Shown: positions 41,560-50,806 of the stretch, one piece after another | Numbering within the stretch: position 1 is the first letter of the stretch | Layout: each line of letters begins with the position of its first letter | Made by a program: the position numbers and the translations under genes | Assembly: GCA_050246115.1 (NCBI GenBank) | Contig: JBFWWP010000028.1 | Location: forward strand, 1-64,000 | Reading direction: 5' to 3' | DNA length: 64,000 bases | From: JBFWWP01 sp050246115 | GTDB taxonomy: Bacteria > Planctomycetota > UBA8108 > UBA1146 > JAJFFE01 | The notes under the pieces: generated by a model | Told to the model about the DNA's origin: nothing | Databases searched by the model: none | What the model saw: only the letters and a program-made list of their open reading frames with translations

Positions 41560-44223
41560 ATGGCTTCTGAGAGAGTAACGGCGAGTCTCGCGGCGGCATG
41601 CTTCCTGTCTGGCATGCTCCTCTTCGGCCCCATCGCTTGTTCGTCTTCGGACAAGTCGGGCTCGATGGCGGATGGCAAGTCCATGGAAATGGACAGCGCC
41701 GGCGCTGCCAAGGGAACGAACAACGAAAAGCCCATGACGGCGGGTACCGGACCCGGTGCCCAGGCCAGCGGCGGTGCCGAGCGGCTGCTCGACGATGCTC
41801 GCCAGGAGGTCGAAGTCCGGCGCCGGACCGCACAGCACTACCTCGAGCAGGGGGATCGTCGATTCGAGGAAGCCGACTACGGCCGCGCCGAGCGGATGTA
41901 CCGGCTCGCCCTCGAGAACGATCCCACTCTGGACGCGGCGCGGGAGAAGCTCCAACAGTCGTTGATGGCGCTGGGTCGGCGAGACGGCGAGATCCGTGGA
42001 ATCGTCGAAGAACTCGGCCAGCAGATTCGCGTCGGCAAGCAGCAGCAGCTCGCGGAGACTCGACGCCTGGTCCAGACGGGCAAGGAAGCCTTGGCCGCAG
42101 GGCGGGTCCGAGAGGCTCTGCGGGATCTCGGGCGCGCGCGCGAGCAACTGATTGCGTTCGACTTTGCGGAAGACGTCACGCAGTTGCGCAACGAGGCCAC
42201 GGCTCTCTACGACCAAGCCCGCGACCAGCGTCTCGTCCTCGAGGAGGAAGACCGACTCCGCCGCGAACAGGCGGCCATTGATCAAGCCCGCGAGGAGACC
42301 CGGCTGGCCGATGAGCGACTCGACAAGAAGAAGGACAGCATTCTCGAGCGGGCCGAGGAGTCCATGGCTCGCCGGGAGTACGAGGCCGCGGTGCAGCTGT
42401 ACGATGAGGCGCTCGCCATCGACAGCGCCAACAGCCATGCTCGGCGCCAGCGCCAGAAGGCGGCAGATCGCGCGCTGGCTCTGCGCGAGGTGCGGCTGAT
42501 CGAGCGCAACCGCGAGGAGACGCGGAAGACTTTCGAGAACCTGAGTGAGTCGGCGGTACCGTACGACCAGCCCTTCGTGTTCTCGGACGACGAGAACTTC
42601 TGGCGCAATCAGGTTCGGCGTCGTGAGGACGACTTGCGGGCGGTGTCGCTCGACGAAACGTTCGAAGTTCAGCAAATCCGGAACGTGCTCGAGACCCAGA
42701 CCGTCAGCTTCGACTTTTCGGGCGAGACGACTCTCGGCGACGCGATCGCGTTCTTGCGGGAGTACACGGGTCTCAACATCACTGTCGACCCCGAGATCGA
42801 TACGGTGGAGCGCAAGGTCAAACTGCGACTCTCCGATACGAAGCTTCGGGAAGCACTCGACCTCCTGCTGAGCAATGTGGGCCTGGCGTACGCGTTCCAG
42901 GAGAACACGCTCTACATCACGGAGAAGGACAAGGCTTTCGGAAATCTGATCTTCGACGTGTACAACGTCACTGACGTTTTGAACAAGATCAAGAACTTCC
43001 CGGGCCCTTCGATTCGTGTGAAGTCTCCGGACGATGTCGACGATTCCGGCGGGGCGAACCCCTTCGGTGGCTTCTCCGACTCGGAGTCCGACGAAGAGAC
43101 GCAGCTGGATCCGGAGGGTCTCGTCGATTTGATCAAAAAGTCGACCGGGGGCGACGAGCTGTGGGATGCCTCGAACTCCACGATCGAGCCGCACAACGCA
43201 TCGATTCTGATCACCGCGACGCGCGAGCTGCACCTGGCCACGAAGGAGTTCTTGGACGACTTCCGCAAGGGCACCGATCTGTTCGTGATCGTGGAGGCGC
43301 GCTTCATCGATATCGTCGATGACTTCCTCGAAGACATCGGCATCGACACCCGCAACCTCGGCTTGCCGCCGGGCTCGGGTTTCGGCACCCCGTACGGCAG
43401 CCTGAACAGCTCGCGTAGCGGTGGCCTGGATCAGGGCTTCCAGAATCTGGGCAACCCGACGAACCCGAGCTTGATCATGGGCCTGGACCGGGTCGCTGGC
43501 CGGGTGCAGCATATTCTCGACGGATTCGTCGGCGGAGTGACCGGCACCCGCCTGACGTCGGCGCTTCGCGGACTCACCCTGCAGGCGACGTGGTTGGATC
43601 CGTTCCAGATCAATGCCATCGTTCGCGCGTCGGTCGAAGAGAGTCAGTCCCGGATCGTCACGGCGCCCCGGGTGACCGCCTCCAACGGGCAGCGCGTGTA
43701 CGTGTCCGTAATCACGCAGCGCGCCTACATTCAGGACTACGAGCTGGTGTCCGGGGGAACCGGGCTGGTCGTGCAAGAAGTCGCCGACCCGGTCATCGGG
43801 ACTTTCCAGGACGGCGTGATCTTGGACGTGCAGCCCGTGATTTCCGCCGACCGGAAGTACATTACTCTCGATGTCCGTCCGACGATCGCGAGCTTGGTGA
43901 ACGGCGTGATTTCGACGGTTGAGATCAGTCTCGGCTCGATCACGCAAGCCGCGCAGCAGGTGGAGATCGACCTGCCCGAGATTTCTCTCCAGCAAGCATT
44001 CACTTCAGTTACCGTTCCCGACGGGGGCACGGTCTTGCTCGGTGGCTTCCGAGCGCTCGACGAGCAAAAGTACGAGTCTTACATTCCAGTGCTCGGCAAG
44101 ATTCCGGTGATCAAGAATCTGTTTCGTCGCCAGGCCTATCTGCGCGAGCGCAGGAGCTTGTACATTCTCCTGACGGCCTCGGTGGTGGACCTGCGCGAAG
44201 AGGAGCGACGGCTCTACAACTGA
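41560..44223 (+). CDS. secretin 2 (GspD/PilQ-like, TPR/coiled-coil N terminus)
   Basis: The 887-residue product has a signal ending in a lipobox-like FGPIACSSS. A Gly/Met/Ser-rich linker follows, then a helical region (about 75-330) with TPR-like units (GDRRFEEADYGRAERMYRLALEND and ARREYEAAVQLYDEALAIDSAN) and coiled coil. Next is an STN/N0-like domain (LGDAIAFLREYTGLNITVDPE). The C-terminal secretin domain ends with VTVPDGGTVLLGGF, the IPVLGKIPVIKNLF signature and a REEERRLYN tail like that of secretin 1. ATG at 41560 is preferred to GTG at 41542, with AAAGG upstream. It follows the TolQ/ExbD genes, so it may be the outer-membrane part of that motor. Confidence 0.87.
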   Translation: MASERVTASLAAACFLSGMLLFGPIACSSSDKSGSMADGKSMEMDSAGAAKGTNNEKPMTAGTGPGAQASGGAERLLDDARQEVEVRRRTAQHYLEQGDRRFEEADYGRAERMYRLALENDPTLDAAREKLQQSLMALGRRDGEIRGIVEELGQQIRVGKQQQLAETRRLVQTGKEALAAGRVREALRDLGRAREQLIAFDFAEDVTQLRNEATALYDQARDQRLVLEEEDRLRREQAAIDQAREETRLADERLDKKKDSILERAEESMARREYEAAVQLYDEALAIDSANSHARRQRQKAADRALALREVRLIERNREETRKTFENLSESAVPYDQPFVFSDDENFWRNQVRRREDDLRAVSLDETFEVQQIRNVLETQTVSFDFSGETTLGDAIAFLREYTGLNITVDPEIDTVERKVKLRLSDTKLREALDLLLSNVGLAYAFQENTLYITEKDKAFGNLIFDVYNVTDVLNKIKNFPGPSIRVKSPDDVDDSGGANPFGGFSDSESDEETQLDPEGLVDLIKKSTGGDELWDASNSTIEPHNASILITATRELHLATKEFLDDFRKGTDLFVIVEARFIDIVDDFLEDIGIDTRNLGLPPGSGFGTPYGSLNSSRSGGLDQGFQNLGNPTNPSLIMGLDRVAGRVQHILDGFVGGVTGTRLTSALRGLTLQATWLDPFQINAIVRASVEESQSRIVTAPRVTASNGQRVYVSVITQRAYIQDYELVSGGTGLVVQEVADPVIGTFQDGVILDVQPVISADRKYITLDVRPTIASLVNGVISTVEISLGSITQAAQQVEIDLPEISLQQAFTSVTVPDGGTVLLGGFRALDEQKYESYIPVLGKIPVIKNLFRRQAYLRERRSLYILLTASVVDLREEERRLYN

Positions 44224-44247
44224 TCTGCAGCCCACGGACTGGCTCCG

Positions 44248-44271
44248 TGCCGGTTCGAACCCGAACCGGCA
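44248..44271 (+). repeat. 10-bp stem hairpin after secretin 2
   Basis: TGCCGGTTCG (44248-44257) pairs with CGAACCGGCA (44262-44271) over an AACC loop. It has no T-tract but stands just before the strong terminator and may help end transcription or stabilise the 3' end. Confidence 0.55.
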
Positions 44272-44288
44272 GTTCCGGAAGCTTGGAT

Positions 44289-44325
44289 CTCGGGCGGGCC
44301 TTACGGGCCCGCCCGAGTTTCGTTT
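44289..44325 (+). terminator. strong Rho-independent terminator of the secretin 2 operon
   Basis: CTCGGGCGGGCC (44289-44300) pairs perfectly with 44306-44317 over a 5-base loop and is followed by TTTCGTTT. It ends the long same-strand run that began at 27049. Confidence 0.85.
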
Positions 44326-44446
44326 GGGCAGGGCACTCGGCTTCGTTTGGCAGGTCAAATCGGAGGGTTGGATCGATGGCGCGATCGGCACGAGCCCGTC
44401 GAGGGCTGGCGCAAGCCCCGCGGAGGTTCGAGCTCCGAGGTCGACG

Positions 44447-45181
44447 ATGACGCCCTTGCGCGCGATCTTCTTCGATATCGATGGCACTCTCTTCTCGACC
44501 GACGAATTCGCGGCCAAGGCCCGCGCCGCCAGCGTCGAGGCGATGATCCGAGCCGGCCTCCGGCTCGAGCGCGAAGTGGTGCAGTCCGAGCTCGAAGAGG
44601 TCATCCGCGAGTTCTCGTCGAACCATGACGCGCACTTCGACAAGCTCCTACTCCGACTGCCTCGGCGCGTGTACAAGGGAGTCAACCCGGCCATGATCGT
44701 GGCGGCCGGGGTAGTCGCGTACCACGAGACCAAGACCCGAGAACTCGAACCCTACGAGGACGCTTACGAGGGCCTGCGCCGGCTGGCTGAAACGCCGGTA
44801 GTTCGGGGCATCATCACGGAAGGGCTGGCGATCAAACAGGCCGAGAAGCTCGTCCGCTTGCGCCTCGCGCCGTTCTTCACGCCGGCCGCGATCTTCATTT
44901 CGCACCAACTCGGGATCTCCAAGCCCAATCTCAAGCTCTACCAGCGCGCCTGCAGCGATCTCAACCTGAAGGCGGCGGAGTGCATGTACGTCGGCGACAA
45001 TCCCGTGAACGACATCGACCCAGCCAACAAGGTCGGGATGGTCACGGTGCAGATCCTCCGTGGCTCGCGCTTTCGGGATCTCCCGGGAGAGACTCCGGCC
45101 CGGTACGTGATTCAGAACTACTGGGACCTGCTCGAGATCTTGCGTGAGGAGTTTCACCTGGCGATTCCCGAGACGCTGTGA
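44447..45181 (+). CDS. HAD-superfamily hydrolase (subfamily IA)
   Basis: The 244-residue product has all four HAD motifs. Motif I is FFDIDGTLF (nucleophile and acid/base aspartates near residues 10 and 12). A threonine motif II lies in RGIITEGLA. Motif III is the lysine in GISKPNLKLYQRA. Motif IV is MYVGDNPVNDIDPANKVGM. A helical cap between motifs I and II marks subfamily IA. The closest familiar group is the TIGR02253-type phosphatases; the substrate is unknown. ATG at 44447 begins right at motif I; an upstream in-frame extension overlaps the terminator and is not family-like. Confidence 0.85.
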   Translation: MTPLRAIFFDIDGTLFSTDEFAAKARAASVEAMIRAGLRLEREVVQSELEEVIREFSSNHDAHFDKLLLRLPRRVYKGVNPAMIVAAGVVAYHETKTRELEPYEDAYEGLRRLAETPVVRGIITEGLAIKQAEKLVRLRLAPFFTPAAIFISHQLGISKPNLKLYQRACSDLNLKAAECMYVGDNPVNDIDPANKVGMVTVQILRGSRFRDLPGETPARYVIQNYWDLLEILREEFHLAIPETL

Positions 45182-45193
45182 GCCCGAGGCTCG

Positions 45194-45227
45194 GAGCGCC
45201 AAGCGCGAACCGGAGTTGCTCGTGAAC
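45194..45227 (+). repeat. 34-bp dispersed repeat, copy 2
   Basis: Same-orientation match to 26515-26548 with two mismatches in 34. It starts 12 bp after the HAD gene's stop. Sequence on either side does not match the other copy. Confidence 0.6.
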
Positions 45228-45280
45228 GATTGGGTCCTGGATTCCGCCCCGGACGGTTGCGTCGTTGGGAGCCTCCTCGC

Positions 45281-48046
45281 ATGAGCGCCGTGTCGTCCTT
45301 GGACCACCGAGCTGAGCTCTGGACGCGCGGGGGAGCCCTGGTGCTCCTCGGTTTGGTACTCGGGATCTACTGGCCGGCACCGAGTGGCGAGTTCGTCTTC
45401 GAGGACCGCGACCTCCTCGAGAGCGAACGATTGTGGGAGCACACTCGTTTCGCCAAGGCCTTGCCCCTTGCGCCGCAGATCGACCGTGAGTTGGGATGGG
45501 TGGCGCTCGCTCCGCTCGGGATCGACGCCTGGTTGACCGACCGCCTCGTCGAGCCCGCGGTGGGGGGCTTGCCGTCCCCCCGGGTGTTTCGCTTTCACAG
45601 CCTGTTGCTCCACGCGTGGAACGCGATTCTGTTGGCGCTCCTCGTGTGCCGAGTCGTGGGTCGCAGACCGGGTTGGCTGCCGTGGTTGGTCGCCGCTGGG
45701 TTCGCCGTCCACCCGGTGCAGACCGAAGCCGTAGTCGCCATCAGCGGCCGGCCGGACCTCCTCGCTTGCACCTTCTCCTTCATCGCGCTGCTGGTCCATC
45801 TCCGGAGTCGCCCGTCTTCTTGGCTTGGCACCGGGGTCGTCGCGGGAGCCACGCTACTCGCCGTTTTGCTGCGCGACTCGGCCGCCGTTCTTCCCGCGGC
45901 GATTCTGCTGCTCGATCGGCTGCGAACCGGTGGAAACAGCCCCGATGGTGTCAGCTCGATTTCCTGGCGAGCGCTGCTGTTTCCGGTTTTGGCGGTCGCG
46001 GCGGCGCTCCTGGTCGGACCCGGAAGTGGGCTCGACCGCCCGCCCGCGTCGCTGTCCCTCGCGGACACCTGGCTCACCCAAGCGCGGGCTCAGCTCCACT
46101 TCGTTGGCCTGCTGGCGTGGCCTTTCGGGCGCCTCAGCAACGACTACTCTTTCGACGTCTTTCCCGCTTCCGACGGGCCGCTCGCGCCGCTGTCGGGCGC
46201 AGTCGCGCTCGGGCTCTTCGGTCTCGCTGTCGCGGGGAGCATCATCGCCTGGCGTAGAGGTCATCGCTGTGTGCCGGCCGGCGTCGGCCTCTACCTGCTG
46301 GCATGCGCCGCAGTCGTCGTGACTGCGGGAGATTCCTCGCCCAGCGAGAGAAGCCTGTACGTGCCCGTCGCGGCTGCTGTCGCCACGGTCTTCGGTGGCG
46401 CGGCGTCCCTGGCGGCCCGGGTTCCCGTGGCTTTCGGGACCATCGTGCTCTCCACGCTGCTCGTGGGGGCGACCGTCGCCCACCAGCGAATCGACGATTG
46501 GCGAACTCCGTACGACCTGTGGAAGCGAACGGTTCGCCTGTATCCACGTTGCGCTCGGGCCCAGTGCGAACTCGGCGCGGCAGCCGTGCGCAAACAGCGA
46601 ATCTCGGAGGCGGTGGAAGCGCTCGGCGTGGGCGTGGCGTTGTTCGCGACCGTCGAGCGGAGTCCGCGTCAGCAGGGGTACTATGTCCGGGCCCTGCGGC
46701 AGCGCGCGGAACTTCTCCTCACCTCGGAGACCCCCGCGGATCACGAACTCGCCGCCGAGCACTACCGGGCGCTGCTCCGCGAGCATGATCGCGGGGGCCT
46801 CGACGCCGGCGATCACGCGGTGATCCTGGGCGGGCTCTTGGTCGCGCTCGAGAAACTCGGAGGCGGTCCCACGGCCACCGCGGTCGCCGAGCAACTCAGC
46901 GCTCAGTCGGCGAACTCGCCGCAGAAGCTCGAAGCACTCCTCTACCTGGTGCGCGAACAACGCAAACGCCATCTCGAACTCGTCGCTCGGACGAAGGGAA
47001 GCGACGAGTCAAGGCAATCGGCTCTCGTGATCGACTCGCAGGAACGGGTTCTGGCGCCACTCGCGCGCGCCGAGCAGTGCGCCCAAACGGAGCGTCAGCG
47101 TGGGCTCGTGTGGTTCGAGCGGGGCCTCATGCACCAGGCGAGCGAAGAATGGGATCGCGCCCGCGACGCGTTTCGCGAGGCGAGTCGTTGCCTCCGACCC
47201 GAGGGCCGTTGGACGACGGCCGCCTACCTGGCAGCTGAGTGCAGCATGATGGCGGGGAATCTCGTAGCGGCCGCCGAGGAACTGCGCGGACTGCTGGCGG
47301 CGGATCCGGCACACCTCGCGGGATGGCTGTCGTTGGGCGATCTCGAGCAAGGACTCGGCAACTTGGAGGCCGCGGAGGAGGCGTACCGCCGCGTCCTCGT
47401 GAGTGCACCCGACAACGCGCGTGCACTCGAAGGGGTCAAGTCCGCGCGCGTGCGCCAGGCCCTGACATCCCCGCGGTCGGCGAGTCCGTCGGATGCGAAC
47501 CGTGCATCGATCCTGCTGCAACTCGCCGAGCGGATGTTGGGGGAGCGGAAGTACGAGAAGGCGCTCGAAGCCCTGAAGAGTGCCGACGACAATGCGGACG
47601 GAGAGGCCCAAAGGGGTTTACGCGCCCAGATCCGCCTGCTCGCCGCGCGCGTGCAGGCCGAACGCCGGGATTGGTCAGCCGCCCGGGCCGCGTACGTGGC
47701 GTACTTCGAGGTGCTCCCGACCGCTTCGCGAGATCCCTCCGCCGTCATCGAGGCGGCGGCAGTCGAGCGCCAGCTCGGAGCGTCGCAACGCGGCTACGAG
47801 ATTCTCGAGGAGCATTACACGGCGGGCGTCCGCCACAGGAGTCTCACCAAGAACCTCGGCGCGCTCGCCGTGGACCTCGAGCGGGCCGACCGCGCTCTCG
47901 CTTGGTACCGCCTAGCGCTGGCCGAGGCCGTTGATCCCGAGGACATGCAGCGACTCGAAGCCGTGATCGCGCGGCTGGAAGAACGGGTGCTGCACGAGCG
48001 ATCGGAAGACGCGCCTCGCCAGCAGCCCGAGGAGCATCGCCCATGA
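45281..48046 (+). CDS. TMTC-like membrane protein with C-terminal TPR repeats
   Basis: The 921-residue product has about ten N-terminal membrane spans and then a long TPR region. The membrane half carries the hallmark seen in TMTC-type and related GT-C glycosyltransferase-like proteins: HPVQTEAVVAISGRPDLLA around residue 145. An early FEDRDLLES loop falls where these proteins have an acidic residue pair. The half ends DDWRTPYDLWKRTVRLYPRCARAQCELG, which leads into the first TPR. TMTC proteins in animals are O-mannosyltransferases; the bacterial relatives are largely uncharacterised. ATG at 45281 has GGGAG upstream. It overlaps the next gene by 4 bp. Confidence 0.75.
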   Translation: MSAVSSLDHRAELWTRGGALVLLGLVLGIYWPAPSGEFVFEDRDLLESERLWEHTRFAKALPLAPQIDRELGWVALAPLGIDAWLTDRLVEPAVGGLPSPRVFRFHSLLLHAWNAILLALLVCRVVGRRPGWLPWLVAAGFAVHPVQTEAVVAISGRPDLLACTFSFIALLVHLRSRPSSWLGTGVVAGATLLAVLLRDSAAVLPAAILLLDRLRTGGNSPDGVSSISWRALLFPVLAVAAALLVGPGSGLDRPPASLSLADTWLTQARAQLHFVGLLAWPFGRLSNDYSFDVFPASDGPLAPLSGAVALGLFGLAVAGSIIAWRRGHRCVPAGVGLYLLACAAVVVTAGDSSPSERSLYVPVAAAVATVFGGAASLAARVPVAFGTIVLSTLLVGATVAHQRIDDWRTPYDLWKRTVRLYPRCARAQCELGAAAVRKQRISEAVEALGVGVALFATVERSPRQQGYYVRALRQRAELLLTSETPADHELAAEHYRALLREHDRGGLDAGDHAVILGGLLVALEKLGGGPTATAVAEQLSAQSANSPQKLEALLYLVREQRKRHLELVARTKGSDESRQSALVIDSQERVLAPLARAEQCAQTERQRGLVWFERGLMHQASEEWDRARDAFREASRCLRPEGRWTTAAYLAAECSMMAGNLVAAAEELRGLLAADPAHLAGWLSLGDLEQGLGNLEAAEEAYRRVLVSAPDNARALEGVKSARVRQALTSPRSASPSDANRASILLQLAERMLGERKYEKALEALKSADDNADGEAQRGLRAQIRLLAARVQAERRDWSAARAAYVAYFEVLPTASRDPSAVIEAAAVERQLGASQRGYEILEEHYTAGVRHRSLTKNLGALAVDLERADRALAWYRLALAEAVDPEDMQRLEAVIARLEERVLHERSEDAPRQQPEEHRP

Positions 48047-50514
48047 GCTCAGGGCCAGTCTCCACGGTCGGGCCTGGGCGCAGCACCCGTGTCGGCAGCC
48101 AGGCTCTGTTCCTGATCGGCATCGCGACGCTCGTCCCGGAACTCGTGTGGGCCCGTCAGCTCGGCGAACTCGTGGGATCGGACCTCGAGGGAATCTCGAC
48201 CACACTGTCGGCGTACCTGCTGGGATCGTCGATCGGTTTGTGGCTGGGATCGCGCAGCCGATTCCCGGCCCGGCATTGGGGCTGGCTCACGGTTGCGTCG
48301 TTCACTCTCGGGGCGATCTGGTGTGGTTGGTGGGCCGCGGAGTGGAGCGTCGGAGGAACCTTCTTGGCGTCCCCTTGGGGGCGAATGCTGCTCGCCGTCC
48401 CCATCGTTCCTTACGCGCTCACACTATCGGCGATGATTCCCTCTTGGTTCCGCGTGCCCTGGAATGCTGCCGAGGGGGCGGGACTTCGTGCTGGCGGGTG
48501 GATCGCAGCGCTCGATCTGGGGGCTGCGTTCGGGGCGATGGCCACACCGCTCGTGCTGCTGCCGTGGTTGGGGCCTGGCTGGACGCTCGTTGCGGTTCTC
48601 GGGGTGTTGCTTGCCGGTCAGTCGCTGAGCCCGCCGGGCGCGGGGCCTTCGTCGCGACCGAACGCGACCGTGGATCGTGCTCAGCCGCCGGCTGGATCGA
48701 GCGACGCGGGGGTTCGCCTGGCTCTCGCGGGACTCGCGGGTGGCGTCGGCTTGGCTCTTCAAGTCGTTTGGACCCGCTTGTTGGGGGAGATCTTGGGTAC
48801 CAGCCTGGTGATTCTCGGTCTGGCCGCGGGCACCTTGCTGTTGGGTGGCGCGATCGGGAGTCGAGCCGCACCGGTGTGGCTGGCGACGATTCCCCGGGGC
48901 CGGCTCGTCTATCTGAGTTGGTGTGTATGGCTCGCGGCGCAGGGCGTGTCGGCGTGGGTGGTCGCGGCTGCACCCCACATCTACTTGTGGGCGATCGAGC
49001 GCATGCCGGAAGGCGAGAGTGCGTTGCCGATCAAGTTGGCGATCGTGGTCGCCGCTCTCTTGCCCGCAGGGATCGCGGCCGGCTTGTCCCTACCGGTGCT
49101 GCTCGCGGGTTGGGGAGATGCCCCGACGACATTGGCGCGCGACGCGGGACGCCTGCAGGCAGCGGGCCTCCTCGGAGGCACGTTCGGGGCGTTGGCGGTC
49201 GGTTTCTGGCTCGTCCCGCGCTTCGGCAGCGGCGCGACGGTGCTTTGCTGCGGTGGGCTCACTCTGGCGGGGGCAGGCTTGGCGCTCGCGCGCGTCGCCG
49301 AGGCGAGGAGTGCGCGCTCGAGGTTGGCCATCGCCGCCATAGCGATCGCCGGACTCACCGGCGTCGCTGCGTGCCGCCTGTGGCAACCGGCACTTCTCGG
49401 TGCTGGCGTCTTTCAGTGGTCGCGGGCGGACGTCACGGCCGGCGGCGCCCTCGCGGCTTGGCACAAGCGGGAGATCCTGTACTGCGGGGAGGGTCGGCTC
49501 GCGCGGGTCACGATCGAGCGAGCGTCAGACCTCAACGCGACTCTCCTGCGCGTCGGTGGGCGGGTCGAGGGGAGCGTCGCCATCGACCCCACGGAGCCAA
49601 GCCTGGCGCATCTGCCGACGGTCTCCCTGCTCGGCGTCTTGCCGACGCTGTTGCGCGGTGACGGCGCGCACACCTTGATCATTGGGGTCGGCGGCGGCAC
49701 GACCGTGGCCACGGCGGTTCAGGCGGGCAACGGACCGATCACCGCCTTGGAGGTCGAGCCCGAGGTACTCTCGGCCTTGCGGTCTTCGGGCGGACGCGCG
49801 GGCTTCCCTTGGGAAACACGTCGTCTGTTTGCAGAGCCGCTTGCCGCCGACTCGGCGCCAAGCGACAGGGAATCCCCGGCCGCTTCGCCACCGGACGCCG
49901 CGCGCCGGTTGCCGACGTTCATTGCCGCCGACGCGCGGGCCTACTTGCACCGCACTCGCGAGCAGTGGGACGCCATCGTCTGTCAGCCGTCCGAGCCTTG
50001 GCTCCCCTGGTCCGCGCCGCTTTTCACGCGGGCCTTCTTTGAGCGGGTCCATTCCCGGCTGCGGCCGGACGGAGTCGCGATCCACTGGCTGCAGTTGTAC
50101 CGGATCGACTTCCCCGAGTTCGGGGCGATTCTCCGTGGCTTCAGGGACGTCTTTCCGGAAGTCTTGGTCTTTCATCCGCATCCGGCCACCGGGGAAGTGG
50201 TGCTGGTCGGGGCGGCTACCCCAATCGACCCAGCCCTTTGGGTCGAGCGTTGGCAGTCGTCGCGCTTGTCGGAGGTGCGCGCCCGGGCGGGGTGGCCTGA
50301 CGGGGTTCCGTGGCCGCTACTCGACACGGGTGGCGTGGATCGGTGGCTGGCGGGCGAGAGCTCAGAAGGCGGGGGGAGCCCCCCGGCGTCCCGGAACCTC
50401 CTCGAGCACCGGCTCGCGGCGATCTCGGATCGTGGCGTGAGCTACGCGGGCGAGATCCTGCGGTCGTTGGTCGAGGCCGGGAGTCCGCCCCGGAGCGACG
50501 AGCGCAAGCGGTGA
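48043..50514 (+). CDS. membrane-fused spermidine-synthase-like protein
   Basis: The 823-residue product has about 14 membrane spans in two blocks, with a Pro/Ser linker near 200-225, followed by a cytoplasmic Rossmann-type methyltransferase/aminopropyltransferase domain. That domain shows THTLIIGVGGGTTVATA-like nucleotide binding (LIIGVGGGTTVATAVQ), an acidic residue after the next strand (ITALEVEPEVL), and DAIVCQPSEPWLPWSAPLFTRAFFERV. The SpeE gatekeeping residues are not clear, so it may not make spermidine. Such fusions are common in planctomycetes and proteobacteria with unknown function. The 4-bp ATGA overlap with the TMTC-like gene implies a shared task. Confidence 0.75.
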   Translation: MSSGPVSTVGPGRSTRVGSQALFLIGIATLVPELVWARQLGELVGSDLEGISTTLSAYLLGSSIGLWLGSRSRFPARHWGWLTVASFTLGAIWCGWWAAEWSVGGTFLASPWGRMLLAVPIVPYALTLSAMIPSWFRVPWNAAEGAGLRAGGWIAALDLGAAFGAMATPLVLLPWLGPGWTLVAVLGVLLAGQSLSPPGAGPSSRPNATVDRAQPPAGSSDAGVRLALAGLAGGVGLALQVVWTRLLGEILGTSLVILGLAAGTLLLGGAIGSRAAPVWLATIPRGRLVYLSWCVWLAAQGVSAWVVAAAPHIYLWAIERMPEGESALPIKLAIVVAALLPAGIAAGLSLPVLLAGWGDAPTTLARDAGRLQAAGLLGGTFGALAVGFWLVPRFGSGATVLCCGGLTLAGAGLALARVAEARSARSRLAIAAIAIAGLTGVAACRLWQPALLGAGVFQWSRADVTAGGALAAWHKREILYCGEGRLARVTIERASDLNATLLRVGGRVEGSVAIDPTEPSLAHLPTVSLLGVLPTLLRGDGAHTLIIGVGGGTTVATAVQAGNGPITALEVEPEVLSALRSSGGRAGFPWETRRLFAEPLAADSAPSDRESPAASPPDAARRLPTFIAADARAYLHRTREQWDAIVCQPSEPWLPWSAPLFTRAFFERVHSRLRPDGVAIHWLQLYRIDFPEFGAILRGFRDVFPEVLVFHPHPATGEVVLVGAATPIDPALWVERWQSSRLSEVRARAGWPDGVPWPLLDTGGVDRWLAGESSEGGGSPPASRNLLEHRLAAISDRGVSYAGEILRSLVEAGSPPRSDERKR

Positions 50515-50526
50515 CCAAACACAGCC

Positions 50527-50555
50527 TTGACAGGGTTCGGAGGGGTTCCTAAGAT
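50527..50555 (+). promoter_or_regulatory. sigma-70-like promoter for rplM-rpsI
   Basis: TTGACA (50527-50532), 17 bp, then TAAGAT (50550-50555), just after the preceding gene. Transcription would begin about 45 bp before the gap and run into rplM. Confidence 0.5.
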
Positions 50556-50606
50556 CGCGCGCTTCGCTCGGCGAGGAGGCCTCCCGAGGCGACTCCGCGA
50601 GTCGAC

Positions 50607-50706
50607 NNNNNNNNNNNNNNNNNNNNNNNNNNNNNNNNNNNNNNNNNNNNNNNNNNNNNNNNNNNNNNNNNNNNNNNNNNNNNNNNNNNNNNNNNNNNNN
50701 NNNNNN
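50607..50706. other. scaffold gap (100 N)
   Basis: Exactly 100 N. The left edge contains CGAGTCG and the right edge its complement CGACTCG, so an inverted repeat or hairpin may have stopped assembly here. The missing part belongs to the rplM leader. Confidence 0.95.
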
Positions 50707-50806
50707 AGGGGCGAATCCCCCGGGGCGACTCGTAGCACGCTTCGGTACAAGCGACACGGTTCCGCGTGCCTCGGCGCGCGTCCGTCAACGACAGCGGAAG
50801 CCAAAC

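Noticed and set aside
40981..43995. 1004-codon minus-strand open frame
   Set aside because: It lies opposite secretin 2, whose domains are unmistakable. The antisense protein is rich in Arg, Leu and His with no recognisable motif.
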